Shown here: one piece after another, positions 10,596 through 19,558 of the stretch
How positions within the stretch are numbered: the stretch's first letter is position 1
Layout of the letters: every line of letters starts with the position of its first letter
NCBI RefSeq assembly: GCF_027941955.1
Contig: NZ_CP115960.1
Coordinates: forward strand, 4,282,001 to 4,346,000
Source: Sphingomonas sp. 7/4-4
Lineage (GTDB): Bacteria; Pseudomonadota; Alphaproteobacteria; Sphingomonadales; Sphingomonadaceae
DNA length: 64,000 bases
Direction: 5' to 3'
The notes under the pieces: model-generated
What the model was told of the DNA's origin: nothing
Database searches by the model: none
Seen by the model: the letters and a program-made list of their open reading frames with translations, nothing else
Program-made: the position numbers and the translations under genes

Positions 10596-11850
10596 AGAAA
10601 CGCCACGGCGTCCTCGCGCTGCTGGGCGCCCTCTCGGTCATCACCTTCATCGATCGCATGGCGATCGCCGTGACCGGCCCGACGATCCAGAAGGATCTCG
10701 GCATCACCCCCGATCAATGGGGCTGGATCCTGAGCGCCTATGTCATCGCCTACGCCGTGTTCGAAGTGCCCTCGGGCGCGCTCGGAGATCGCTATGGCTA
10801 TCGCAAGGAGCTGACCCGGATCACGGTGTGGTGGTCGTTCTTCACTGCGGCCACGGCGCTGTGCCGCAACTTCTGGCAGTTGACCGCGGCACGGTTCCTG
10901 TTCGGACTCGGCGCCGCGGGTGCCTATCCCAATATGTCGGGCGTGCTCTATCGCTGGCTGCCGGCGCGCGAGCGGGCGCGGGGGCAGGGCGTGATCTGGG
11001 CTGCGAGCCGGTTCGGGGCGCGCTGGCACCGCTGCTGCTGGTGCCGATGAACAAGCATTTCGGCTGGCAGGCGGTGTTCGTGATCCTCGGCGTGATCGGC
11101 TTTCTCTGGGCGTTCGCCTGGTGGTATCTCTATCATGATCGTCCGGCCGATCACCCCCGCATCACCGCAGCAGAAGTCGCCGAGATCGGCAGCGACGAAG
11201 GCGCGGGCCATTCGGGCACGCCGTGGAAGCAATTGCTGAGCCTGCCGCAATTGTGGCTGATCGCACTGGCTTATTGCTTCTACGCATTCGGCAGCTGGTT
11301 CTTCTTCGGCTGGTTCCCGACCTGGCTGGTGAAGGGCGCGGGTTTCACGGTGGCCGAGATGGGCCTGTACGGCTCGATCCCGTTCCTGCTCGGCATCGTC
11401 AGCAATCTTGCGGGCGGATTGCTCTGCGACCGGCTGGCGCAGCGGATCGGCATCCGCAACGCCTATCGCCTGATCGCCGGCATCTGCCTCGTCGGCACGG
11501 CTGCCCTCCTGTTCGCGATGAGCCTCGCGACGGGCAAGCTCGCGATCGTGGTGCTCGCGGGCGCCGCCTTCGCGGTGATGGACCTGATGCTGCCCGCCGC
11601 CTGGGCGATGTGCATGTCGATCGGCGGCCGCTACGGCGGAACCGCGACCGGCGTGATGAACACCGCGGGCAATCTCGGCGGCTTCATCTGCACGGTGACG
11701 ATCGGCTATGTCATTGCCGGAACGGGCAATTACGACGTGCCGGTGCAGGGCGTGGCGGTGATGGTGCTGATCGCGGCGGGGCTGTTCGCGCTGATCGACT
11801 GCACCAAGGGATTCGATCACAAGGTGGCGCCGGAACTAGCGGCGAGCTGA
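10592..11850 (+). CDS. MFS transporter, anion:cation symporter (sugar-acid) type (one frameshift)
   Basis: Twelve-helix inner-membrane permease resembling the ACS family that moves hexuronates and other sugar acids. It begins with GTG overlapping the racemase-family stop (GTGA). FIDRMAIAV in helix 1 and the GALGDRYGYRK loop after helix 2 are diagnostic. One G is missing in the run 11015-11018; restoring it turns SRFGARW into SRFGGALAPLLLVP and gives 419 residues. Final gene of the plus-strand operon, presumably importing a sugar or sugar acid of the same pathway. Confidence 0.88.
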
Positions 11851-11857
11851 CACTTTT

Positions 11858-12017
11858 CCTCTCCCGGTGGGAGAGGTAGCGAAGCTTGGCAGCTTGCTGC
11901 CTAGCGGAGCTAGGTGAGGATCTCACGCTATCGATGGGGTGATCCTCACCCAGCTCCGACTAGGACCCGCTGAAGAAGCGGGCCCAAGTCTGCGCAACCC
12001 TCTCCCGACGGGAGAGG
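11858..12017. repeat. Cluster of intergenic palindromes between convergent operons
   Basis: Several inverted repeats follow each other: cctctcccggtgggagagg at 11858-11876, ctagcggagctag near 11900, a gtgaggatc/gatcctcac arm pair at 11914-11949, ggcccgctt-type arms near 11965, and cctctcccgacgggagagg near 11999-12017. The outer two hairpins are near-copies of each other in the same sequence. The block lies exactly between two convergent operons and may terminate both. It looks like a mobile palindromic repeat of the REP or MITE type. Confidence 0.6.
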
Positions 12018-12029
12018 GAAGAGGTTCGT

Positions 12030-13316
12030 TTAGCCGCCCAATCGCACCGTCTCGAAGAAATCCTCGCCGCCGATCTGGCCGCCCTTGAGCACCAGCTCGA
12101 GCCTGTCCACCACCGGGTCGGTGGCGTGTGCGCGTACCAGCGGTGCGCCGGACTCGATCGGCGCGGCCCAGGTCAGCGCGTCGATGCCGAGCTCGGCGAC
12201 ACCATGGCTGGATGTGTCGCCGCCGGCGAACAGGAGCCGGCGAAGGCCTGTCCGACGGATCGCCGCTGCCGCGACACGGCCCAGTGCCGCGCCCAGCCGG
12301 TCGCCTGCCGCGGTCGCGCCTTCGCCAAGGGGGCCCTGCGCCGAGTGCACGATGCAATTTCCGCCTTCGGCCAGCGTGGAGCAGGCGGTCTCGACCAGCC
12401 GGCTCTCCTCCGCGTCCTCGCCGCGCAGCAGCGCCGGCACGTCGGCTTCGAGCGCGACATAGCCGTTGGCGGAGGACCGGATGATCTGCCGCGCAGTGAC
12501 CGGCGAACAGCTGCCGCTGACGACGAGCAGGCGTTCCGATGCGGACGCGCGAACCGCCAGGGTGACTGAGTCGATCAGGCCGGCATCGCGCCAGCCGAGC
12601 ACCAGCGCCCGCGTGACGCCCGAGCTGCCGACCGCAAAACGGACGCGGTGCGCGAGCAGCACGGCACCGGTCGCCGCAAGATCGGCCATCGAAACCCCGT
12701 CGAACAACACGGCATCGGCTTCGCTTTCGGCCTCGCGCCACGCCGCATCGGCTTCCCCTGCCTGGATGCGGTCGAGCGGAACGAGGACAATCCGTGCGTC
12801 GGTCTGGTCGGCGAGATGCCGGATCAGATCGGCCTCGCGCATCGGCGTTACCGGGTGACGCGACATGGTCGGGTGCCGGTCGATGCGATAGATCTCGGCG
12901 CCCGCCGCGGCGAACAGATTGCCGAACGCGACATAGCGGCGCAGATGCGGCGCCCCCACCACGATCGCCGCCGCACTGCCGCCGAAACAGGCGCGGCCGA
13001 TGTCGAGCGCCCGGCCGATCGATCCGGTGTGCGGGCTCGAATCGAAGGTCGAACAGGTCTTGTAGTGAACGGTCGCCGCGTCGCCGAGCGCGGCGAAGGC
13101 GTCAGGAAGATGCTGCTCCATCCAGTCGGGCGCGCGGCTGCGGCTGTCGCCGGCAATGCCGATCGCGCGGACCTGCGGGAACCGCGCGCGCAGCGCCGCG
13201 TCGGGCTGGCGCAGGAAGAGCACGGCGGGAACGCCGCCCTCGGCGAGCTGTTCGAGTACGTCGGTCGATCCGGTGAAATCGTCGCCGTAAAAGGCGTAGA
13301 GCAAGGCCGACACCAT
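12030..13316 (-). CDS. DUF1537 four-carbon acid sugar kinase family; 3-oxo-isoapionate kinase (OiaK)-like
   Basis: ATP-dependent sugar-acid kinase, 428 aa. Start ATG 13316 follows AAGGGG; an alternative ATG at 13334 lies inside a repeat and is less likely. The N-terminal substrate domain opens with FYGDDFTGSTDVLEQL, and the C-terminal nucleotide domain has FAGGDTSSHGVAELGI, both hallmarks of the family. Members phosphorylate four-carbon acids (3-oxo-tetronate, D-threonate) or 3-oxo-isoapionate. The version that travels with a RuBisCO-like protein is the 3-oxo-isoapionate kinase of D-apionate breakdown (published apiose pathways). It is third in the GH127-RLP-kinase operon. Assignment to apionate is inferred from gene context; another acid sugar remains possible. 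Confidence 0.85.
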   Translation of the reverse strand: MVSALLYAFYGDDFTGSTDVLEQLAEGGVPAVLFLRQPDAALRARFPQVRAIGIAGDSRSRAPDWMEQHLPDAFAALGDAATVHYKTCSTFDSSPHTGSIGRALDIGRACFGGSAAAIVVGAPHLRRYVAFGNLFAAAGAEIYRIDRHPTMSRHPVTPMREADLIRHLADQTDARIVLVPLDRIQAGEADAAWREAESEADAVLFDGVSMADLAATGAVLLAHRVRFAVGSSGVTRALVLGWRDAGLIDSVTLAVRASASERLLVVSGSCSPVTARQIIRSSANGYVALEADVPALLRGEDAEESRLVETACSTLAEGGNCIVHSAQGPLGEGATAAGDRLGAALGRVAAAAIRRTGLRRLLFAGGDTSSHGVAELGIDALTWAAPIESGAPLVRAHATDPVVDRLELVLKGGQIGGEDFFETVRLGG

Positions 13317-13329
13317 CGACCCCTTACCC

Positions 13330-13409
13330 GTCATCCCGGCGAAAGCCGGGATCCAGAGCCTCTAGCGACGTCCTGCTTGACCCTGGATCCCGGCCTTCGC
13401 CGGGATGAC
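13330..13409. repeat. Palindromic intergenic repeat, family A, copy 1
   Basis: Arms gtcatcccggcgaaagccgg and its near complement at the right end bound a short loop. It sits between the RLP and kinase genes, inside an operon. Five further sites carry the same arms (29857, 32435, 34552, 58117, 60844). Confidence 0.8.
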
Positions 13410-13433
13410 GAATTGCGGCGTGGTTTGAAACGC

Positions 13434-14707
13434 TCACCCGCCGAACGCCGCCATTGCCGCATGCAGTTCGGGGGCGTCCTTTGCGGCATCGGAAAGAGGC
13501 ACGCCCGCGACTGCCGCGTCCCACGCCAGCCGCAGCGCGCGCACGCCGGCCGTGGGACCGTCGGGATGCGCCATGATCCCACCGCCGGCGGCGAACATCA
13601 GGTCGACCGTGCCGAGCGCCTGATAGGTCGCGGCGGCCTGCATCACCGATTGGCCCGAAGAGAAGACCGGCATGATCTCGCAGCCGGGATGCGGCGGATC
13701 GAACATCGGCGTCAGGCATTCGCGGGCCGAGGCGATCACGCTCTCGTTGGTCTCGCAGAACTTGTTGTCGATGCCGTTGACATGGGTGTGGTCGATCCCG
13801 GCGAGGCGCCACAATTTCTGGAAGGCGATGTAGCTCATGCCCAGCGCCGGCGAGCGGCCGAGCATGCCCCAGCCGTTGCGATGGCCGTGGATCGGCAGCT
13901 GCGAATGCGCGCGCAAAACCTTCATCGCGGGGAGGCCGATCGCGTTCATGCTCGCCATGATGCAGGTGCCACCTTCGGCCAGCACATGATCGTGGCGGGC
14001 GAGCATCTCGTCCATGTCGCCGGTCAGGTTCGCGGCGTACATCACTTGTCTGCCGGTGCGATCGGCGTGGTCGCGGATCACCCGCATCACCGCGGAAATC
14101 CGCGCGTCGAAAGGACAATGCGGGCCATCCGCCTGCAGCTCGTCGTCCTTGATGAAGTCGACGCCCGCTTCGATGAGGACGCGTACCTGCTCGGCGGTGG
14201 CTTCGGGCGAGAGGCCGACGCTGGGCTTGATGATCGTGCCGATGATCGGCCGATCATGGACGCCGGCCAGCCTGCGCGTGCCCGCAACGCCGAATTGCGG
14301 CCCCTGATAGCGCTCGAGAAATGCCGGGGGCAGGTGCAAGTCGACGAGCTTGAGCCCGGAAAAGCCTTCAGCTCGGAGAGATTGCCAGCGATCGCCGCCA
14401 GCAGATTGGGCAGCGACGGGCCGAAATTGGCCAGCGGCCACGACAAGGTGACGCGCGCAGTACGCCGGCGCCCGTCGCCGCCGCCCTTCGGCAGGCCCGA
14501 TCCGGGCAGCGAAGGCGTGGCGACATCGCCGAGCTCGACCAGTTCCTCGACCCGTGCGGCATGCGCTTCACGCAGCGCATCGGTCTCGCCCGGAACGCGA
14601 ATGAAGGTGCCGGTCGATTGCTCGCCCGCCATGGTCGCCGCCGCCTGTTCGAGCGGGAAGGCGGTTTCGATGATGTAGGTCGCGGTGACCCGATCGCTGC
14701 TGGTCAT
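13434..14707 (-). CDS. RuBisCO-like protein (form IV), candidate 3-oxo-isoapionate-4-phosphate decarboxylase/transcarboxylase (one frameshift)
   Basis: Large-subunit RuBisCO homologue, 424 aa after correction. The start ATG 14705-14707 overlaps the GH127 stop (TGATG). GTIIKPSVGLSPE near residue 161 carries the first active-site Lys, but the second Lys of canonical KPKxGL is Ser. DFIKDDEL near residue 187 keeps the carbamate Lys and metal-binding Asp/Glu, 26 residues later as in true RuBisCO (175 to 201). PIHGHRNG and MPVFSSGQS replace other catalytic loops, so it is not a CO2-fixing enzyme. The break is at 14365-14366, where one missing base restores SELKGFSGLKLVDLHLP. RLPs beside DUF1537 kinases act on 3-oxo-isoapionate 4-phosphate, either as decarboxylase (OiaX) or transcarboxylase/hydrolase (OiaT). 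Which applies here cannot be told. Confidence 0.85.
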
Positions 14708-16530
14708 CACGCAGTCTTGAAATAGGTCGCGGTGCGTTCGGTATCGACCGCGTAATAAGGCACGAACACGAGGTCGCGGCCGCCGACATGGGTGCGATAG
14801 GCCTCGGGCTGGCCCGGCATCGGCTGAAGACCGCGCGGCAAGGCGACCGCCTCGTTCTCTATCCCCTCCCAGGGATTGATCCCGACATACATCACCGCGC
14901 CGCGCATCAGCGCTTGCAAATTCGGGTTCTGATCATCGATCGCCAGCCCGCGCAGCGGTTGAGGCAGATTGAGCTCGACTGTGTCGCCGGCTTTCCAGAC
15001 CCGATCGACCAGCGCCAATTGTCCGGCCGCAGCAGGCCGCGCCTTGCCGTTGACCGAAACCGTCGCGCTTTTGCTCCACGCGGGAATGCGCAGCTTCATC
15101 GCGAAGCGGCCATTGCCCGGCTTGCGCACGGTCAGGCGGACCTTGTCGGCCGCCGGATAGTCGGTTTCCTGCACGACCTCGACTGTGCCGCCGGGACGGT
15201 TCCAGGTCACTTCCGACGGCGCGTACAAATTGACCAGCAGTGCGTCGTCGTCGTGGAAATAGAGGTTGAGCACGTAATCGGCGACGCCCTGCACCAAAGT
15301 GCCCGAGCAGCACGGCCATTTCTGGTGATAATAGCGCTTCTCGCCCTTGCTCCCGTAATCGGAATAATAGGGATAGCCGCCGTCGCTGTCCGGGGTGCGC
15401 GTGGCGAGCATCGTATTGTAGAGCGTGCGTTCGAGCCCGTCGCCATAGACCGGATCGCCGGTGAAGCGGATCAGATAGCGCGCGAGCTTGAGGTCGGCGA
15501 AGGCGCCGCACGGTGTTTCGAAATGCGCCTTCGAGCTTTGCAGGCTGGCGGCGAGCTTGCCCTGGTGCAGATGGACGAACTGTTCCTCCGGCCCCCAGCC
15601 GCCGCTGGCGAAGCGCTGCGGCTCCATGAACTTCCAGGCGTTTTCCAGTGCCTTGCGGTATTTGACGTCGCCGAGATGGAGATAGGCCTGCGCGCCGGAA
15701 CTGAGGGCGATCGTGTGACTGTACGCATGCTTTTCCGGCAGCACGTCCTGCCCCGCGGCGAGCGGATCGAACCATTCCTTGTCGAGCAGATAGTGGACCG
15801 CCATCTGCCGGTACTTGTCGTCGCCGGTGATGTCGGCGACATGGAACAGGTTCTCCGACATGATGTACGTCTCGTCGTACGGCGGATTGACCTTGCCGAT
15901 CCGGTCGCGTGAGACCGGCGAGATATAGGGGCGGCACTTCTCGATGATGATCGACAGCAAGGGCTTCGCCTGCTCGACGCCGCTCAGGCGATAGGCGTCG
16001 ATCATCCCGACGACGTATTTGTCCATGACATAAGCGGCCCACTGCTCCTGTGCCTTCGGTCCGGCGTACGGGTTGGAGGCTTTGACGAACGCCTTGCCAA
16101 AACCGTCGACCAGCGCCGCGACCTTGACGTGCGCGGCCTTGTCCCCGGTCGCGGCGCCGATACGGGCGAGGCCGGAGATGTACTGGCCGATCGTCAGGCC
16201 GGGAACGAAGCCGTCGCGATCGTACCAGCCGCCCATGTCGGGCCCGGGCGCCGGAAGCCCGGCATTCTGGCGGAAGGCCTTGAGCACGCGATCATTGTCC
16301 AGCGCCATGTAGTGCGCATGGACCTGATCGTATTGGCGCTTGATCCGTCCGCCGGTGAGCCGCACCGCGCCATAGGGAAATTCGTGGATCGCTTCCTTGC
16401 CCGGCAGCGCCGGAGCGGCTCCGGCGGCGTGGGCCGCGAACGCAGTGGGAAGCGCGCCTGCCGTGCCCGCGCAAGCTGCGCAGTGCAGCACCGCGCGGCG
16501 AGAGAAAATCCCACTGTGTGAGCCGGTCAT
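14707..16530 (-). CDS. GH127-family glycoside hydrolase (DUF1680), Tat-exported
   Basis: 607 aa. The N-terminus shows a twin-arginine signal (FSRRAVLHCAAC... AAHAAGAAP). An (alpha/alpha)6 catalytic domain follows, with the cysteine/zinc centre of the family: ETPCGAF near residue 338 supplies Glu and Cys, and KWPCCSG near residue 406 supplies the nucleophilic Cys pair. C-terminal beta-sandwiches complete it. GH127 enzymes are beta-L-arabinofuranosidases, and one acts as the aceric acid hydrolase of RG-II (established knowledge). First gene of the minus-strand operon with the RLP and kinase. Substrate is inferred as an RG-II or arabinan side chain residue. Confidence 0.88.
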   Translation of the reverse strand: MTGSHSGIFSRRAVLHCAACAGTAGALPTAFAAHAAGAAPALPGKEAIHEFPYGAVRLTGGRIKRQYDQVHAHYMALDNDRVLKAFRQNAGLPAPGPDMGGWYDRDGFVPGLTIGQYISGLARIGAATGDKAAHVKVAALVDGFGKAFVKASNPYAGPKAQEQWAAYVMDKYVVGMIDAYRLSGVEQAKPLLSIIIEKCRPYISPVSRDRIGKVNPPYDETYIMSENLFHVADITGDDKYRQMAVHYLLDKEWFDPLAAGQDVLPEKHAYSHTIALSSGAQAYLHLGDVKYRKALENAWKFMEPQRFASGGWGPEEQFVHLHQGKLAASLQSSKAHFETPCGAFADLKLARYLIRFTGDPVYGDGLERTLYNTMLATRTPDSDGGYPYYSDYGSKGEKRYYHQKWPCCSGTLVQGVADYVLNLYFHDDDALLVNLYAPSEVTWNRPGGTVEVVQETDYPAADKVRLTVRKPGNGRFAMKLRIPAWSKSATVSVNGKARPAAAGQLALVDRVWKAGDTVELNLPQPLRGLAIDDQNPNLQALMRGAVMYVGINPWEGIENEAVALPRGLQPMPGQPEAYRTHVGGRDLVFVPYYAVDTERTATYFKTA

Positions 16531-16810
16531 ATCGATCCTCTGCCTGCTGGTTCGCTGATATCGGCCTGGCGCCCCGAACCCCGGTTCCGAGTGTTCTACC
16601 ATCCTATCGATTATTTTCGCAATGCGTCTAAAGCGAAGCTGTTCGAAAGTTCGTTTAGTGCGGCGATGGTCGCTGCGGTGCACCTACATCCGCAAGAGAT
16701 ATGATATTATTTTTTGCGTTTGAGCGGGAGCGGGGCCTTCGGCTTGGCACGCTGCCCCCACGATTGGTCACCCTCGGGCGAACTGTTCTGGTGAAACTTC
16801 CCGGCGAAGT
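16531..16810. promoter_or_regulatory. Upstream region of the GH127 operon
   Basis: 280 bases without a gene between the GH127 start and the virB11 stop. TTCGAAAG at 16642-16649 is followed at once by TTCGTTT, the same words seen reversed in the TonB/GH140 divergent promoter. An A/T-rich tract (gatatgatattattttttgcg) lies near 16699. No terminator with a T-run is apparent for virB11. Confidence 0.35.
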
Positions 16811-17815
16811 TCAGCGGAACGTGTGCGGCAGCACGATGTCGGTCACGCGGCGCCGGCCCGCGACGCGGTCGAGCTGGACGTACATGCCGATGCAGCTCCG
16901 CACATAATGCCGGACGTCCTCACGATTGAGCCGAGTGCCGCCTTGCAGGACCAGCAGGACGATCTGCTCGATTGCCCGCTCCGGGCTGTCGGCGTGGACA
17001 GTGGTCATCGATCCCGGATGCCCGGTGTTGACGGCGCGCAGAAACGCATAGGCTTCCGGACCGCGAAGTTCGCCGAGGATGATCCGGTCGGGACGCATGC
17101 GCAGCGAGGCGGCGACGAGATCGTCCGCGGTCACCTGAGCCTCGCCGAGCTCGCTGCGCGACGCCAGCAATCCGACCGCGTTCGCGTGGCGCAGGAGAAG
17201 TTCCGGCGTGTCCTCGATGAGGATCAGCCGCTCTTCCGCCGGGATTTCGCGCATCAATGCATTGAGGAACGTGGTCTTGCCCGTGGAGGTGCCACCCGAG
17301 ACGAGGATGGTCTTGCGGGTGCGCACCGCGGCGGCAAGCGCACCCGCCATATCGCCGCGCTTCAGCAGTTCCGCCAATGTTTCGTCCTGCGTGTCTTCGG
17401 TCAGCGCGTCCCGCGCGCGCGCCGTATCGAAAATGCCTTGCTCGACATAATCGGCAAGCGTCAGATCGGGCGAGACATGCTTGCGGATGGCGAGCGCGGG
17501 AAAGCTCCTCGTCGCCGGCGGAGCAATCACCTGGACCCGCGCTCCATCGGGTAAAGTGGCCGAGAGGAGTGGATGCTCGCGGCTGATTCCCTGATGCGTG
17601 AAAGCGGCGATCTGCGTTGCGAGCCGTATCAGCCACGCTTCGCTCAATTCCGGTATCTCGTGGCGTTCGACCGTGCCGTGGAGGGTCTCGGCCCAGAGCT
17701 CGCCGGCGCGGTTGACATAGATGTCGGTCACTTCGCTGCGCGCCAGCACCGGCCCGAAGGGAGCGAGAAAGCTGCGGAGATAGACGCCGCTTTCCCCGAG
17801 GGCGGCGACGCTCAT
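16811..17815 (-). CDS. virB11: Type IV secretion ATPase VirB11
   Basis: Hexameric traffic ATPase on the cytoplasmic face of the secretion channel, 334 aa. Walker A is SGGTSTGKTTFLNALM, Asp box near LILIEDTPEL, Walker B region ILGELRGPEAYAFL, and His box GHPGSMTTVHADSP, all in the usual order. ATG at 17815 overlaps the virB10 stop by ATGA. Last gene of the virB operon, 280 bases before the GH127 start, and not linked to it in function. Confidence 0.95.
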   Translation of the reverse strand: MSVAALGESGVYLRSFLAPFGPVLARSEVTDIYVNRAGELWAETLHGTVERHEIPELSEAWLIRLATQIAAFTHQGISREHPLLSATLPDGARVQVIAPPATRSFPALAIRKHVSPDLTLADYVEQGIFDTARARDALTEDTQDETLAELLKRGDMAGALAAAVRTRKTILVSGGTSTGKTTFLNALMREIPAEERLILIEDTPELLLRHANAVGLLASRSELGEAQVTADDLVAASLRMRPDRIILGELRGPEAYAFLRAVNTGHPGSMTTVHADSPERAIEQIVLLVLQGGTRLNREDVRHYVRSCIGMYVQLDRVAGRRRVTDIVLPHTFR

Positions 17816-18878
17816 TTTGGAATCTCGACCTCGGTGAAATCCAGGTCGCGCGCGACGAAGATGCTGATCGAGGTGCCGGGCTTCACCGTCAGGGTCGGAA
17901 CCACCCGGGTCGGCTGGGTGATCTGATTGACGCCGTTCAGCGACCCCTGCACCGGCACGATTATGGTGCCGTTGGCCTGGCGCGATGCGAGGTTGACGCC
18001 GACGTCCAGTGCCGACTGCAGGATCGCTCCGGAGAAGCGTTCCCAGAAATGGCTGTTGACGTCGGCGCGGATGCCGGTCCGGCCCATTCGGTCCGCGGCC
18101 GGCGAGCCGATATTGATCGTTGCACCGTCCGGACGGATGAGGCGGGTCCAATTGATCAGCGCCCGGTTCTGACCCGGGCCGGCATCCGAGCGATACTCGC
18201 CGATCAATCGGCTTCCTCTGGGAATCAGCACGCGGGTGCCGTCGAATCCCACCACGTTGCGCGAGACGATCGCACGCGCGAAGCCGGGACGAGTCGAATC
18301 GAACCCCGTTTCCAGCACCGCGGGGATGATCGTCCCCTGCATGACGGTGGTCGCGCGATTGGCGAACATGCCGGCACGGGCGCGATCGGTGTCGCTGCCG
18401 GGCTGCGCGGGCAGGGCCTGCGGCAACGGGCGCTGTGGGCCGCGCAGTCGCGGTCGAATTGTCGATGACCAGCGGCGTGCCGCTCGCGTTCCGCGGCGGC
18501 GCCGGCGGCGGGTTCTGGAACTGTGGCGGCGTGTAGGGCACATAGGCCGGAGGTGCGGGCTGCGGCTGTGGCTGGGGCGCGGGCGGTGCCGGGCGTTCGA
18601 CATATTGGATCAAGGGCGCGACCGGCGCGGGCTGGGGTTCGGGGGGATCGAGAGCGCCGGCAAGCTTTCCGGCGAGCGCACCGCGTCGACGGGCCGAACG
18701 TCCACGCTGGGCGCGGTCAGCGCCTGCCGCCGGGCATTGAGGACGCCGAACAACAGCACTCCGCCCAGTGCCGCGACGATGAGCACGGCGAGCATCGACG
18801 GCCCGCCTCTCGGCCGCGCCACGATCGGCAATACCGAACCCGTCTCGACGGGCGGTGGGGGAGGGGAGTGGTCGCCAT
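17812..18878 (-). CDS. virB10: Type IV secretion core protein VirB10 (three frameshifts)
   Basis: Inner-to-outer membrane scaffold of the core complex. The corrected protein has 355 residues: an N-terminal membrane segment (MLAVLIVAALGGVLLFGVL), a long Pro-rich linker (ERPAPPAPQPQPQPAPP), then the conserved TrbI/VirB10 barrel domain (MQGTIIPAVLETGFDSTRPG ... VLIPRGSRLIGEYRSD). Start ATG is 18878 in a TAATG overlap with virB9. Three breaks: one missing C in the run at 18855-18860, one in the six-base run 18641-18646, and one extra base near 18440. All are compensated by reading on in the next frame, and conserved sequence is present on both sides of each, so this is one gene. Confidence 0.9.
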
Positions 18879-19558
18879 TATTGCTTGCCGCTCTCCAGCT
18901 GCCGCTCGGCCCGCGCGACATTGTTGTCGATCCGGAAGACGAGCCGTGCCGCCACCGAATCGATGACCAGCCGGTCGTCGCGCATCATCCCGTTGACCAG
19001 CGTTTCCTTGCCGTTGGCATCCAATGCGAAAACCGCGGGCAGATCGGCGCCCTTGGGCCATTCGATGAACGTGCGTTCGCCGTCGTCGCCCATCGACGAG
19101 GGCCAGAGCGTGCGCGTACCGCTTATCTTGTAGCGGTTGATCAGGCCCGATGGCGACGGTGCCGATGCGATGGTCGGCGGCGGCGGCGGGTAGCGAAACC
19201 GCAGCGTATATATTGTGGGTGCGGAGGCCGGCGCCAGGTCGAAATGATAGACCCGCACGTTGGTGACCACGGTCATGTTGGTGGCGACTCCGCTCTGGAT
19301 CGCCTTGAGGATCAGATGCGTGCCGGCGCGGTTTGCCGTCACCTGCCAGGCGCTGCTGTCGCCGACGGCCACGCTGGTGGTCTCCTCGTCGGGCGCCAGC
19401 TCGATCATCAGCTCATATCCCGGCGCGCCTTCGATCCGTATCACCTGATCCGCAGTATATTCGACGGTGCGGACGCGGGGATCCGGTAGCGCGTCCTGTG
19501 CCGCGATCGGCGACACGGTCCCCAGCGCAGCCGCAAGGAAAGAAGCGCGCAGGATCAT
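18878..19558 (-). CDS. virB9: Type IV secretion protein VirB9
   Basis: Periplasmic/outer-membrane core-complex subunit, 226 aa with a cleavable signal peptide (FLAAALGTVSPIAAQDA). The N-terminal domain has RVRTVEYTADQVIRI and the C-terminal domain the family stretch NRYKISGTRTLWPSSMGDDG, followed by RTFIEWPKG. It begins in an ATGA overlap with virB8. No separate VirB7 lipoprotein gene is seen beside it. Confidence 0.93.
   Translation of the reverse strand: MILRASFLAAALGTVSPIAAQDALPDPRVRTVEYTADQVIRIEGAPGYELMIELAPDEETTSVAVGDSSAWQVTANRAGTHLILKAIQSGVATNMTVVTNVRVYHFDLAPASAPTIYTLRFRYPPPPPTIASAPSPSGLINRYKISGTRTLWPSSMGDDGERTFIEWPKGADLPAVFALDANGKETLVNGMMRDDRLVIDSVAARLVFRIDNNVARAERQLESGKQ

Noticed and set aside
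13434..14707. A true CO2-fixing RuBisCO
   Set aside because: The second active-site Lys and other catalytic loops are replaced, there is no small subunit or phosphoribulokinase, and the neighbours are sugar-acid genes.
17812..18878. virB10 as a decayed pseudogene
   Set aside because: Three shifts in one gene looked like decay, but conserved sequence continues on both sides of each. Two of the three are missing bases in C runs like those in essential genes of the window.
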